Shown one piece after another: positions 27,516 through 35,800 of a stretch of DNA of 64,000 nucleotides. The notes under the pieces are model-generated. The model did no database searches and was not told the origin of the DNA. It was given only the letters and a program-made list of their open reading frames with translations. This DNA comes from Legionella gresilensis (GTDB lineage: Bacteria; Pseudomonadota; Gammaproteobacteria; Legionellales; Legionellaceae). The translations under genes were made by a program, and so were the position numbers. The DNA is taken from contig NZ_CAAAHX010000012.1 in the NCBI RefSeq assembly GCF_900639865.1, positions 42,671 to 106,670 on the forward strand, written 5' to 3'. The first letter of the stretch is position 1. Each line of letters opens with the position of its first letter.

Positions 27516-27556
27516 TTTAAATGTTAATCAACTAACTTGGCTGATTAACATTTAAA
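27516..27556. terminator. Perfect 15-bp stem-loop between convergent genes
   Basis: Arms 27516-27530 and 27542-27556 (TTTAAATGTTAATCA and complement) pair perfectly around an 11-base loop. It lies between the stops of the VOC gene and the convergent GyrI-like gene and probably terminates both, although flanking T-tracts are short. Confidence 0.7.
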
Positions 27557-27583
27557 AAATAATTACAACAAAACTGAAATGCT

Positions 27584-28027
27584 TTATTCTTTGATACCTA
27601 TATAAATGGTCACCTCCGAGCCATTATACCGTTCAAAGTCAGTGATATAATTGCGTTGGTGTCTAGTTTCATTCGCAAAATAATCCCAAATTAGTTTCCA
27701 CGTACAGATAACAGTATTTGGCATAAGTCCTATTTTTCTAAAGACTAAATAGTTACCAGCTTTAATAGTCACATAGTTTAATTTGAGCTTATTATCCTTA
27801 GTAACGCCCACAGTGATATTATAAGAACCATCTGCATCTGACTCATAATCAGAGTAAACACCAAAAGCAGGCGTTATATCTTTTAACTGACTTGCATTAA
27901 GTTGCTGCCAAAGATTAGGTATTTTAGCGGTTTTTGGTATGAATTCATCACTGTTTTTAGTCCTTGTACTAAAACCTACAACTTTAAAAGAATCAACAAA
28001 TTGAATATTAGGCTTTACTATAGTCAT
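27584..28027 (-). CDS. GyrI-like effector-binding domain protein
   Basis: A stand-alone 147-residue GyrI/AraC effector-binding (SOUL-like) domain. The pattern runs from the N-terminal FKVVGFSTRT through GVYSDYESDADGSYNITVGV and AGNYLVFRKIG to the C-terminal DFERYNGSEVTIYIGI. Such domains bind hydrophobic small molecules and can neutralise or sense drugs. Two bases separate it from the VOC gene upstream, and both follow a WYL regulator, suggesting a drug- or aldehyde-responsive operon. Confidence 0.88.
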   Translation of the reverse strand: MTIVKPNIQFVDSFKVVGFSTRTKNSDEFIPKTAKIPNLWQQLNASQLKDITPAFGVYSDYESDADGSYNITVGVTKDNKLKLNYVTIKAGNYLVFRKIGLMPNTVICTWKLIWDYFANETRHQRNYITDFERYNGSEVTIYIGIKE

Positions 28028-28029
28028 TG

Positions 28030-28395
28030 TTATTTTCCCAAAGAGACTACACGAAGGCGATTACCATCGGGATCTTGAGCTAAAAACGTATAACCAAAAG
28101 ATAAATTTGTAGGTGCTTGGATAATCGCCATCTCTTTTTGTTGCCATTTGAGAAACAATGCGTCTACCTCTGCATTATCTGTTACAGTAAAGACTAATTC
28201 ATTGCCTGAGCTGTCAATACCCATTGTTTGTAGCGCATTACTGTCTTTCAAACCTAGCATGAGTCCATTGGGTAGCTTAAACATTTTGAAAGTAGGTGAC
28301 GATTCTTCTGCTTGTATACCTAATAAGCCTTGATAAAAAGAGTTACTCTCATGAAGGTTTTTAACATACATAACAAGTGCATTTGGTTCTAGCAT
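28030..28395 (-). CDS. VOC family protein (glyoxalase/bleomycin-resistance fold)
   Basis: A 121-residue single VOC domain: MYVKNLHESNSFYQGLLGI at the start, a LMLGLKD strand and the C-terminal AQDPDGNRLRVVS. The metal-binding residues are not all conserved, so it could be a binding rather than a catalytic member, as in bleomycin-sequestering proteins. It is the second gene of the WYL regulator-VOC-GyrI cluster, with AAGGAG upstream of its ATG. Confidence 0.88.
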   Translation of the reverse strand: MLEPNALVMYVKNLHESNSFYQGLLGIQAEESSPTFKMFKLPNGLMLGLKDSNALQTMGIDSSGNELVFTVTDNAEVDALFLKWQQKEMAIIQAPTNLSFGYTFLAQDPDGNRLRVVSLGK

Positions 28396-28476
28396 TTAAT
28401 TCTCCTTGATAGTTAGTATCAAGACTTATTTTAAGACTAGCCAGTGTCAGTTTCTGTCAGTAGTTTTTTAAGCGGT

Positions 28477-29163
28477 CTATTGTTCAGGAATATTGTGTAA
28501 TTTGCGCCACTGTTTTACAAGTGCTTGCCTTTGAGTAAAACGAGATTCTAAAGAAGTTAATTGCTGAATTCTATCCGTGCGAAAATGGCGAAAATCTTTT
28601 CTTAGCTCACACCAAGCAATAATAATGCGTGTATCTTCAAAAAAACCAAGTGCTAAAGGCCAGATAATCCGTTGAGACTTTTCGTCTTTTAAATCAAGAT
28701 ATATTATTTCAATTTTATGCGCTTTGCGTATAGCTTGGCGAATAGTCGCTTCATAGTCATCATTGGTTTGAATAATTTTTGCAGGCCCTATAAATAATCC
28801 AGAGGATTCTAGCTGATGGCGTAGTGTCTCTGGAAGGACCGCTTGAATTTTAGTAAGTGCTTTAGTAGCAGCAAGTTTCAGTTTATCATCAGCTCTGCGT
28901 GCTACCCAGCGTGAGCCTAGAACCAGCGCTTCAATCTCTTCTTCAGAAAACATAAGCGGTGGTAATATAAAACCAGGGCGTAACACATAACCAAGGCCCG
29001 GCTCACCTTCTATGTTCGCGCCTTGAGATTGGAGTGTAGCAATGTCTCGATATAGTGTACGCAAGCTAATATCTAATTTTTCAGCCAGACATTTCCCGCT
29101 AACTGGATAGTGATGTTGGCGTAATAATTGGATAAGTTCTAAAAGTCGTTCAGTGCGGGACAA
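28477..29163 (-). CDS. YafY-type transcriptional regulator (HTH + WYL)
   Basis: A 228-residue DNA-binding protein. The N-terminal winged helix (about 1-60) reads LDISLRTLYRDIATLQSQG, with LGYVLRPGFILPPLMFSEEE linking to the WYL domain at about 135-200 (YLDLKDEKSQRIIWPLALGF, then IIAWCELRKDFRHFRTDRI). The nominal W-Y-L triad is replaced by A-W-C, as in many YafY homologues. It likely controls the downstream VOC and GyrI-like genes, 81 bases away in the same direction. Confidence 0.92.
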   Translation of the reverse strand: MSRTERLLELIQLLRQHHYPVSGKCLAEKLDISLRTLYRDIATLQSQGANIEGEPGLGYVLRPGFILPPLMFSEEEIEALVLGSRWVARRADDKLKLAATKALTKIQAVLPETLRHQLESSGLFIGPAKIIQTNDDYEATIRQAIRKAHKIEIIYLDLKDEKSQRIIWPLALGFFEDTRIIIAWCELRKDFRHFRTDRIQQLTSLESRFTQRQALVKQWRKLHNIPEQ

Positions 29164-29301
29164 CGATATAGGCTCAGTAAGATCGCGTTGTGATAGTTTG
29201 GCAGGACCTGACAGTAAATTCCACTTTTATTCATCTTGCAATGAAAGGAAATTAGGAATGGCTACTAAATTAAAGTCATAAAATAGTTTTTTCTATAGAG
29301 T

Positions 29302-29323
29302 GCTCTGGAACTAATTCCAGAGC
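29302..29323 (-). terminator. 9-bp hairpin downstream of the HAD-like gene
   Basis: GCTCTGGAA and TTCCAGAGC pair perfectly with a 4-base loop, in the 223-base gap between the DUF2608-like gene and the WYL regulator. It probably ends the transcript of the HAD-like gene. No T-tract directly follows. Confidence 0.5.
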
Positions 29324-29386
29324 TAGCTCTTGATGAGTAATTAAATCCTGATTTAATTTAGATAAAAATTTAAACTACTAAAATTT

Positions 29387-30247
29387 TTAAAAATTTGAAT
29401 TAATAATTACATCATCTAAATTCTTTTTAATCTGATTCCATTGATCAAATATTTGGCTCTGTAAGTTTGGGTTTTGTTGAATTTCTAACTGCTTAGCATT
29501 CTCTTTAGTAAAATGAATATTTAAAACGCGTAAGCCTTTAGAATCGGAAAAAGCTTTGTTCACAGAAACGGTGTTCTTAATTGCATCATCAACAAACAAA
29601 ATTGTTTTAATTTCTTTTTTTGTTTTGGTTAATACACAAAGTAGAGCTTGTCCTTTGTCTTCTCCATCTAGGAACATAATTCCTTGCTGGTAAATAACCT
29701 CATGGGTGAATTGTGGACAATGGACATTTCCAGCTACAGAAGTTTTATTATTTTTAAATTTTAACCCTTTTTCTTGAAACAATGGTTTATTGCCAATTGT
29801 AAAATCATTATCTTTAAGTTGTAGCATGGTGGCACTTAAGTGCTCTTTGCCGCGTGCTGTTAAGCCCATAACAATTGATCCCTGACTAGTAGCGCTTTTG
29901 AGAAAATGTAATACCGCATCATCGGTAACACGCATTTTAATTAATTGAAATAAAATGTTCTGAATTCTTACTAGTTGCTGGTAGTCCGCAGTAAATAATT
30001 TATCTGAAGTCTCTTTCATTTTTTGTAATTTATATTGCCAGTCCCACCAGCCAACACTACCTAAGGGCTGTGTCATAGTTAGCAAGGTATCATCTAGATC
30101 AAAGACTAGCAACGTTGTTTTAGGGTCAATATTAGCTTTATTATACAAAGCAGCAATTTCTGTGAAGCTGTCAGTCTGATAATTAATGACTTTAGCAAAG
30201 AGAGGGCTAAAGAAGACTGAAAAAATTAAGAATAATAGAATACGCAT
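29387..30247 (-). CDS. Exported HAD-like phosphatase-fold protein (DUF2608 type)
   Basis: A 286-residue protein with a signal peptide (MRILLFLIFSVFFSPLFA). The HAD motif I is LVFDLDDTLL at about 43-52, with GLTARG near 133 as motif II, and the Asp pair in ILFVDDAIKN near 219 as motif IV. A lysine in the LKFKNNK region may be motif III. This matches the DUF2608 group, common in Legionella and Coxiella-like bacteria. A periplasmic phosphatase of unknown substrate is the best guess. It is divergent from a LysR regulator, which may control it. Confidence 0.8.
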   Translation of the reverse strand: MRILLFLIFSVFFSPLFAKVINYQTDSFTEIAALYNKANIDPKTTLLVFDLDDTLLTMTQPLGSVGWWDWQYKLQKMKETSDKLFTADYQQLVRIQNILFQLIKMRVTDDAVLHFLKSATSQGSIVMGLTARGKEHLSATMLQLKDNDFTIGNKPLFQEKGLKFKNNKTSVAGNVHCPQFTHEVIYQQGIMFLDGEDKGQALLCVLTKTKKEIKTILFVDDAIKNTVSVNKAFSDSKGLRVLNIHFTKENAKQLEIQQNPNLQSQIFDQWNQIKKNLDDVIINSNF

Positions 30248-30337
30248 GTTGCCTCCTGGTAGTTGTCTATCAGAAGTTAATGGTATACATTAGCTAATTA
30301 TTTGATTAGACTAAAAAATATAAATTCATTGTTCACT

Positions 30338-31243
30338 ATGATAAACAATCAATTGAATCTAAATGATTTAGCTATTTTTGCTTTAGTTGTAAAAAATCGA
30401 AGCTTCACGCAAGCAGCAATTGAAGCCGGTATTTCTAAAGCTTGGGTTAGCCAGAAGATTTCTCAGCTAGAAAACGATTTGAATATCAAACTTCTCAAAA
30501 GAACTACCCGCTCTTTAAGCCTTACTAAAGGAGGGGAGATATTATTTCAACATTGTCAAGTTATGCTACAAGAAGTTAGTGCTGCAGAAAATCATTTACG
30601 AGAATATGCAAAATCACCTTCTGGTGAATTAGTTATCACTTGCCCTGAAATCAGTGGCTTAGAATTACTGCCAAACCTTTTAAGTGAGTTTAATTTTCAT
30701 TACCCTCAGATAAAAATCCGATTAATTATCACTGATCAATTGATGGATTTGACTCGTGAGGGAATTGACTTTGCTTTTAGAACAGGAAAATTAACAGATT
30801 CAACACTTGTATCGCGCTATATTGGTAAGGTACCTCGCTGCCTTGTGGCGTCACCTAGCTATTTAGCAAAAAATGAGCCTATTAAAACCCCGAATGATTT
30901 AATTAATCATAAGCTATTAAAACATAGTTTGCTGTCTAATTGGCCATTAAAGAAAAATGAAAATATAGCTAAGTTTCATGTTAAAAATTTTGTCGTAGAA
31001 AGTAATTCACTTATTTTTTTACATCAGATGGCCTGCCGCTCTCAAGGCATTGCCTTTTTACCTTATTATGTTTGTTTCAATACATTAAAGAATAAGACAC
31101 TGGTTAAAGTATTACCTGAATGGCTTAATACGGATAATCAATACTATTTAATTTATCATAAAGATAAAAGTACACTTTATATAAATCAATTATTTAAAGA
31201 TTTTATATTAAACTCTAATTTAAAAAATATGATTTCTCCTTAA
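30338..31243 (+). CDS. LysR family transcriptional regulator
   Basis: A 301-residue LysR protein. The HTH is at about 8-65 (SFTQAAIEAGISKAWVSQKI), followed by a linker helix and a two-lobed substrate-binding domain with the usual SGELVITCPE start near 95. The ATG at 30338 is preferred over an in-frame TTG at 30302, since it begins at the normal position relative to the HTH. It is divergent from the DUF2608-like gene (90 bases between starts). The inducer is unknown. Confidence 0.92.
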   Translation: MINNQLNLNDLAIFALVVKNRSFTQAAIEAGISKAWVSQKISQLENDLNIKLLKRTTRSLSLTKGGEILFQHCQVMLQEVSAAENHLREYAKSPSGELVITCPEISGLELLPNLLSEFNFHYPQIKIRLIITDQLMDLTREGIDFAFRTGKLTDSTLVSRYIGKVPRCLVASPSYLAKNEPIKTPNDLINHKLLKHSLLSNWPLKKNENIAKFHVKNFVVESNSLIFLHQMACRSQGIAFLPYYVCFNTLKNKTLVKVLPEWLNTDNQYYLIYHKDKSTLYINQLFKDFILNSNLKNMISP

Positions 31244-31334
31244 ATAAAGAAAAATTTTACACTACCAAAGTCTTTCTTATTTATAGTAGTATTCTATTTT
31301 GTTAGTTATTATATGCCGTATTGCATTATTATTT

Positions 31335-32048
31335 ATGGAAACATTTAGTACAACAGAGAAGTTGATTGAAGAGTTAGCCAGTCGGGTTTTAAGTATTAAA
31401 GAAAAAATTACTTATTATCACAATATCGGCAAGAAAATTTTTGCAACCTCCTCCTTTCAAACTCAAAGCTTACCGTTGCTACATATTCTTTCGGAGCTTG
31501 ATTTTACAATTCCTATTTATTTTATTGATACAGGTTATCTATTTCCAGAAACTTACTTTTTTAAAGAAGAGTTGGTCAGTCAGCTAAGATTGCATGTTAT
31601 TAGTGTAAAATCGCCTATTGCAAAATTAAGGCAAGTAGATAAACAGCATCAGTTTTTATTTATGACAGATCCTGATCAATGCTGTTATATAAATAAAATC
31701 TTGCCTTTAGAGCCTATTATCCAAACTCATGATATTTGGATAAGTGGTGTTAGAAGTGCACAAAGTAAAGTACGAGAAGGTTTTAGTGAAGAAGAAAAAG
31801 GAAAGTATGGTATTACTAGATTCCATCCTTTATTAAGATGGACCTCAAAAGAAATTTATTATTATTCTAAACACTATGAGCTTCCAGAGCATCCTCTACA
31901 AACTAAAGGCTATGTAAGTATTGGTTGTATTCCTTGCACAGCGAAACTCATTGATGCTACTTCTTTATCAAGAAAGGGGCGATGGGCAGGAATGAAAAAA
32001 GAAGAATGTGGATTGCATACTGAATTAATGGAGGTCGGAAGTAAGTGA
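31335..32048 (+). CDS. cysH: APS/PAPS reductase, 4Fe-4S APS reductase type
   Basis: A 237-residue reductase from ATG 31335 (an upstream TTG at 31299 is a weaker start). The PP-loop is SSFQTQS, then IDTGYLFPET, ISGVRSAQSKVR, HPLLRWTSKEI and GYVSIGCIPCT. Cysteines Cys116-Cys117 and Cys198/Cys201 are the 4Fe-4S ligands, and the catalytic Cys225 is in EECGLH. The cluster cysteines point to APS rather than PAPS as substrate. It converts activated sulfate to sulfite. Its stop TGA overlaps the GTG of the next gene (GTGA). The reductase that would use sulfite is not in the window. Confidence 0.95.
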   Translation: METFSTTEKLIEELASRVLSIKEKITYYHNIGKKIFATSSFQTQSLPLLHILSELDFTIPIYFIDTGYLFPETYFFKEELVSQLRLHVISVKSPIAKLRQVDKQHQFLFMTDPDQCCYINKILPLEPIIQTHDIWISGVRSAQSKVREGFSEEEKGKYGITRFHPLLRWTSKEIYYYSKHYELPEHPLQTKGYVSIGCIPCTAKLIDATSLSRKGRWAGMKKEECGLHTELMEVGSK

Positions 32049-32950
32049 ATGTGTTAATTACCGGAGGCGCCGGCTATATTGGTTATGAACTAACCAAAAT
32101 TTTATTAAGTCAGCCAGTTATTAAACAAATCACTATCTATGATAATTTTCTGCAAGCCAATTACCATTGTTTGAAAGAACTTATACAGTTACCTCAAGTT
32201 CGTTTTATTCGTGGTGATATTTTAGATGAAAATAAACTGGCAAGTGCATTAAAAGACATTGAGGTTGTTTGTCATTTAGCGGCTGTAGTACGAGCACCTT
32301 ATAATGAAGAATTCACTCATTTGTTTGAACAGGTAAATCATTGGGGCACAGCAGTCCTTTGTTCAATTCTTGAAAAAAAACCTGTGCACAAATTAATTTA
32401 TCTTAGTAGCGGTGCTGTTTATGGTTCATCATCAACGCCATGTGCTGTTTCTGAGGAACCCAATCCAAGCACGTCTTATGGCCATGCGAAATTGAATGGT
32501 GAAAAACAATTAGTGCGTATTAAATCAAAAATGGATGTAGTTATTTTGCGTTTAGGAAGTGTTTTTGGCTATAGTCCAGCCATGCATTATGGTTCGTTAA
32601 TTAACAAATTTAATTTAGCTATCACTTTCCGTGAGCCTCTATTAGTGCACGGTTGTGGCAATCAAATTAGACCTTATATTCATATCGATAGAGCAGTAAA
32701 AAGTATTGCTTATTTTTTATCAGAAGATTATAAAGCGTCCGAAGGTTTATATAATATTTATGATTTTAATTTAAGTATTAATGAGATTCTGCAAAGTTAT
32801 CATGAGCTTTTATTAAATTTTGAAATGATTCATGTCAGTCAAAACCAACGTCTAAAAGATTTAAGTTTAGATGGCAGCAATGAGCTTCACCATTTTATTG
32901 GTAAACCACAGGTGTTAAATGATTACATACAGCAAAGCTTAATTGGTTAA
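32045..32950 (+). CDS. NAD-dependent epimerase/dehydratase (extended SDR)
   Basis: A 301-residue extended short-chain dehydrogenase. The Rossmann motif GGAGYIGYEL is at 7-16. The acceptor-site residues are SSGAVYG (about 118-124) and the Tyr-Lys pair in SYGHAKL (about 142-148). The closest families are UDP-glucose 4-epimerases and dTDP-sugar enzymes. GTG start within the cysH stop means translational coupling to cysH, an unexpected pairing. It ends with a 4-base tail-to-tail overlap with the next gene on the opposite strand. Confidence 0.9.
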   Translation: MNVLITGGAGYIGYELTKILLSQPVIKQITIYDNFLQANYHCLKELIQLPQVRFIRGDILDENKLASALKDIEVVCHLAAVVRAPYNEEFTHLFEQVNHWGTAVLCSILEKKPVHKLIYLSSGAVYGSSSTPCAVSEEPNPSTSYGHAKLNGEKQLVRIKSKMDVVILRLGSVFGYSPAMHYGSLINKFNLAITFREPLLVHGCGNQIRPYIHIDRAVKSIAYFLSEDYKASEGLYNIYDFNLSINEILQSYHELLLNFEMIHVSQNQRLKDLSLDGSNELHHFIGKPQVLNDYIQQSLIG

Positions 32951-33999
32951 AACTGAGGAATTGCTTGGCTTGGTAGATAGCTAGGCTGATGTTTTAAAGG
33001 TTTAAAAAAATCTTTGCTTGTTTGTTTGGAAAAAATATCTGATAGCTCTATTTCATCACCTTGTATATTTCTAGGTGTTATACTTGTGCGTTGATGAAGT
33101 GAGCTAATAATAGTTTCATAGTCATTGGTAAACTCAAATTCTTCAGAGAGGGTGTCCAATTGGTTAATGATATTAATCTTATGGTGTAACTTATTTTTAG
33201 AAGTGGAAAAGGCCTCATATTTAGTATGCAAACTACGAATAAAATCGCTTAAATTACAAAAAAAAGTGATTAACAAAATTGGTAGTACAAGTGGAGGCAT
33301 TGATGTTGCTATAGTTAAAAGAGCAACAGCAACAATACCTCGCAGTATAATAATAGCTACGCCCGAACCTGAATTAATAAGGTTTAAAAGTTTCGCATGT
33401 TTTGTAGGTTTTTTTTCAGTGAGCTGGCAATATTGATCAAGAGACATTTCTAATTTTCTTTCAGAATTAATCATGAGCTCTTGATCTTCGTGACCCATTA
33501 CTAATTTTTTTACCTGCTGATATTGGCTTAGCAGCTCGATAAAAAGTGCATCAGAAGAAGTAGTTGGATTTAACTGATTACCTTTTTGATAATTGCTTAA
33601 ACTTAAATTGAATTTATTGGCGCGATAAAAAAGCATGGTTAGATGAGCGCTAATAGTTAGTATAATTAACATTGTTGTAACAGCTGGTGCTAAAGACCAA
33701 ATTGCACATGTCAATAAAAGCACAAAGAGGAGCGCTATAAAAGTTACAAATTTTAATTTTTTTGAGTAATTTTTATCAAACAGCACAACGGTAATTTGTA
33801 AGCCCAGATTAAGAAGATTTAAAGGAAATTTAAGTTGATTGAGTATTGCTTTGATAAAAAGTAACTGCAGAGACATCAGTTTTGCGGTGTCTTGACTAAC
33901 ATTTAACAACGTTCTTAAAATATTAGTATTTCTGCTGATATCTTCATTTTGCCTGCTTTTTTTAATTGCCCTTTTTATTAGGATTTTTCTAATATTCAT
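32947..33999 (-). CDS. Membrane-associated hypothetical protein, 350 aa
   Basis: Not recognised. There are two hydrophobic double-spanning regions at about 80-130 (TFIALLFVLLLTCAIW, then VTTMLIILTISAHL) and about 210-245 (GVAIIILRGIVAVALL, then PPLVLPILLITFFC), separated by a charged helical segment. The first 60 residues are very basic. No catalytic motifs. The pattern of paired hydrophobic hairpins in an otherwise soluble protein is seen in Legionella effectors that insert into host membranes, but an ordinary inner-membrane protein is equally possible. It converges on the SDR gene. Confidence 0.7.
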   Translation of the reverse strand: MNIRKILIKRAIKKSRQNEDISRNTNILRTLLNVSQDTAKLMSLQLLFIKAILNQLKFPLNLLNLGLQITVVLFDKNYSKKLKFVTFIALLFVLLLTCAIWSLAPAVTTMLIILTISAHLTMLFYRANKFNLSLSNYQKGNQLNPTTSSDALFIELLSQYQQVKKLVMGHEDQELMINSERKLEMSLDQYCQLTEKKPTKHAKLLNLINSGSGVAIIILRGIVAVALLTIATSMPPLVLPILLITFFCNLSDFIRSLHTKYEAFSTSKNKLHHKINIINQLDTLSEEFEFTNDYETIISSLHQRTSITPRNIQGDEIELSDIFSKQTSKDFFKPLKHQPSYLPSQAIPQF

Positions 34000-34065
34000 A
34001 AACAGCAGTCTGGTTTTAATTATTAGTAAAACTTTTGTAAGAATAACAGTGTAAGCTAGATAATC

Positions 34066-34842
34066 CTAAAAGATTAATTTTAAACCTGAAACGCTTAAAA
34101 TAGCGACAATACAATACCTTAACTTACTATTTTTAAATTGTGTTGCTGCAAAACTTCCTAAAATAGCTGCAGGAATAGAGCCAAGTAATAAAGTAAATAA
34201 GAGCAAGCCATCGACATGTCCTCCAATTAAATAACCGAGTCCTGCGACTAATGCTAAAGGAATGGCATGAGCAATATCTGTACCGACAAGTCGATTGGGG
34301 GTCATCTTTGGGTAAAGAAACAATAGTATTACGCTGCCTAATGCGCCAGCACCTATTGACGTAAGGGAAACCAGTATGCCAATTGTAATACCTGATATGA
34401 CCGTTAAATAGTATTGTTTTTGACTGAAAATTTGTAAGTGCAAAGTCTGACGATGCGTAAGTTTATTTCTAAGCCAATTTTTTATTAATAACCCAGTAGC
34501 AGTTAATAAAATTACACCACCAATAATGGAGGTAAGAAATTTAGAATGCAGTGTTGTTAAATGCCCTGTTAGTAGAGCAATTATCATAATGAAGGCGGCA
34601 GGAAGACTACCAAGCCAGAGTTTCCGAACGATGGGCCAGTCAACTTGTTGTTCACGATGGTGAATAAGTAGGGCTGCAATTTTAGTAATGGTGGCAAACC
34701 ATAAATCAGTCGCAACAGCAGCAGTTGGCGCAACTCCAAAAATAAGAAGCAAAATTGGCGTCATTAATGCGCCGCCTCCTACGCCCGTTAAGCCAACAAT
34801 AAATCCGGTAAAAGCGCCAGCTATTGGATACATCAAGTCCAT
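34066..34842 (-). CDS. TauE/SafE family permease
   Basis: A 258-residue membrane protein with about eight hydrophobic segments and the typical N-terminal signature GFIVGLTGVGGGALMTPILL, repeated in the second half as GILVSLTSIGAGALGSVILL, the internal duplication of the family. TauE/SafE proteins export sulfite or sulfoacetate, or move other sulfur anions. Its placement beside cysQ-cysNC-cysD and cysH supports a role in sulfur anion traffic, perhaps sulfate uptake or sulfite efflux. Direction is not provable from sequence. Confidence 0.9.
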   Translation of the reverse strand: MDLMYPIAGAFTGFIVGLTGVGGGALMTPILLLIFGVAPTAAVATDLWFATITKIAALLIHHREQQVDWPIVRKLWLGSLPAAFIMIIALLTGHLTTLHSKFLTSIIGGVILLTATGLLIKNWLRNKLTHRQTLHLQIFSQKQYYLTVISGITIGILVSLTSIGAGALGSVILLFLYPKMTPNRLVGTDIAHAIPLALVAGLGYLIGGHVDGLLLFTLLLGSIPAAILGSFAATQFKNSKLRYCIVAILSVSGLKLIF

Positions 34843-35012
34843 TTTAACCTCAATTCCTTAGGTCTATCTTATATGATTGCAGCGTTGCAAGAGGCCCATT
34901 TTATTTTTTACGTTTTTAACCGTATATAGTTTACAGTGCTTTGTAAAAATTTTTACAGTTTTATTATTCCATCTTGCCTATCATGGCTAATTCTTAGCAC
35001 CATTATTCATCA

Positions 35013-35792
35013 CTATATTGCTTTAGCAATAAAAAAAGGATTTTTAAATCCTTTTTTACCATAAAGTAGGGGTTGGCCTTTAAGTTGCTCAACGTTACCT
35101 CCTGCAGCTAATAAAATAGCATGGCCTGCTGCAGTATCCCATTCCATCGTATATCCAAGTCGTGGATAGAGGTGAGCACTACCTTCTGCAATTTTGCAAA
35201 ATTTTAATGAGGAGCCGATAGCAATAAACTTCGCTACTTTTTTATTTAGCAAATAATTATTCATTGCTTCCACGTCATTATGGGAGCGACTACCTACTAC
35301 ATATAATCCATCTTCAGTTAAATTGGTAACCCCGATTACCTGTCTATTGCCATTCTTACACATTTTAATTGCGCCGCCTTCTTTAAAGCCAGCATATAAA
35401 ATATTTAAAGCGGGTGCAGAGACTACGCCTAACACAGGTTGATTGTTTTCTATTAATGCAATATTGATGGTAAATTCACCATTATTATTAATAAATTCCT
35501 TTGTGCCATCCAATGGATCTACTAGCCAGAATTGCTGAGCATTCTGCCAATTGATAGGTTCTAAATTAGTACTTTCTTCAGAAATAATAGGCACTTTTGG
35601 TGTTAAGGCACTAAGTTTTTTTACAATAATCTTATGAGAAGCAAGATCCGCTTGGGTTAATGGACTATTATCTGATTTAATACAGAAATCAACTTTATCT
35701 TGATAAAGTCTTAAAACAGCGTCTGAAGCTTCCCAAGCGATACTAATAATTTTATCAAGTAAAGTGTTATTTATTTCAATAGGCAATTGCAT
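35013..35792 (-). CDS. cysQ: 3'(2'),5'-bisphosphate nucleotidase CysQ
   Basis: A 259-residue inositol-phosphatase-fold enzyme. Metal ligands are in the EE pair of SEES (72-73), and the DPLDGTKEF motif (92-100), plus the C-terminal EWDTAAGHAIL. CysQ removes the toxic by-product 3'-phosphoadenosine 5'-phosphate (PAP) and can also recycle PAPS. It is the last gene of cysD-cysNC-cysQ with only 8 bases between it and cysNC. Confidence 0.95.
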   Translation of the reverse strand: MQLPIEINNTLLDKIISIAWEASDAVLRLYQDKVDFCIKSDNSPLTQADLASHKIIVKKLSALTPKVPIISEESTNLEPINWQNAQQFWLVDPLDGTKEFINNNGEFTINIALIENNQPVLGVVSAPALNILYAGFKEGGAIKMCKNGNRQVIGVTNLTEDGLYVVGSRSHNDVEAMNNYLLNKKVAKFIAIGSSLKFCKIAEGSAHLYPRLGYTMEWDTAAGHAILLAAGGNVEQLKGQPLLYGKKGFKNPFFIAKAI

Positions 35793-35800
35793 ATCATTCT

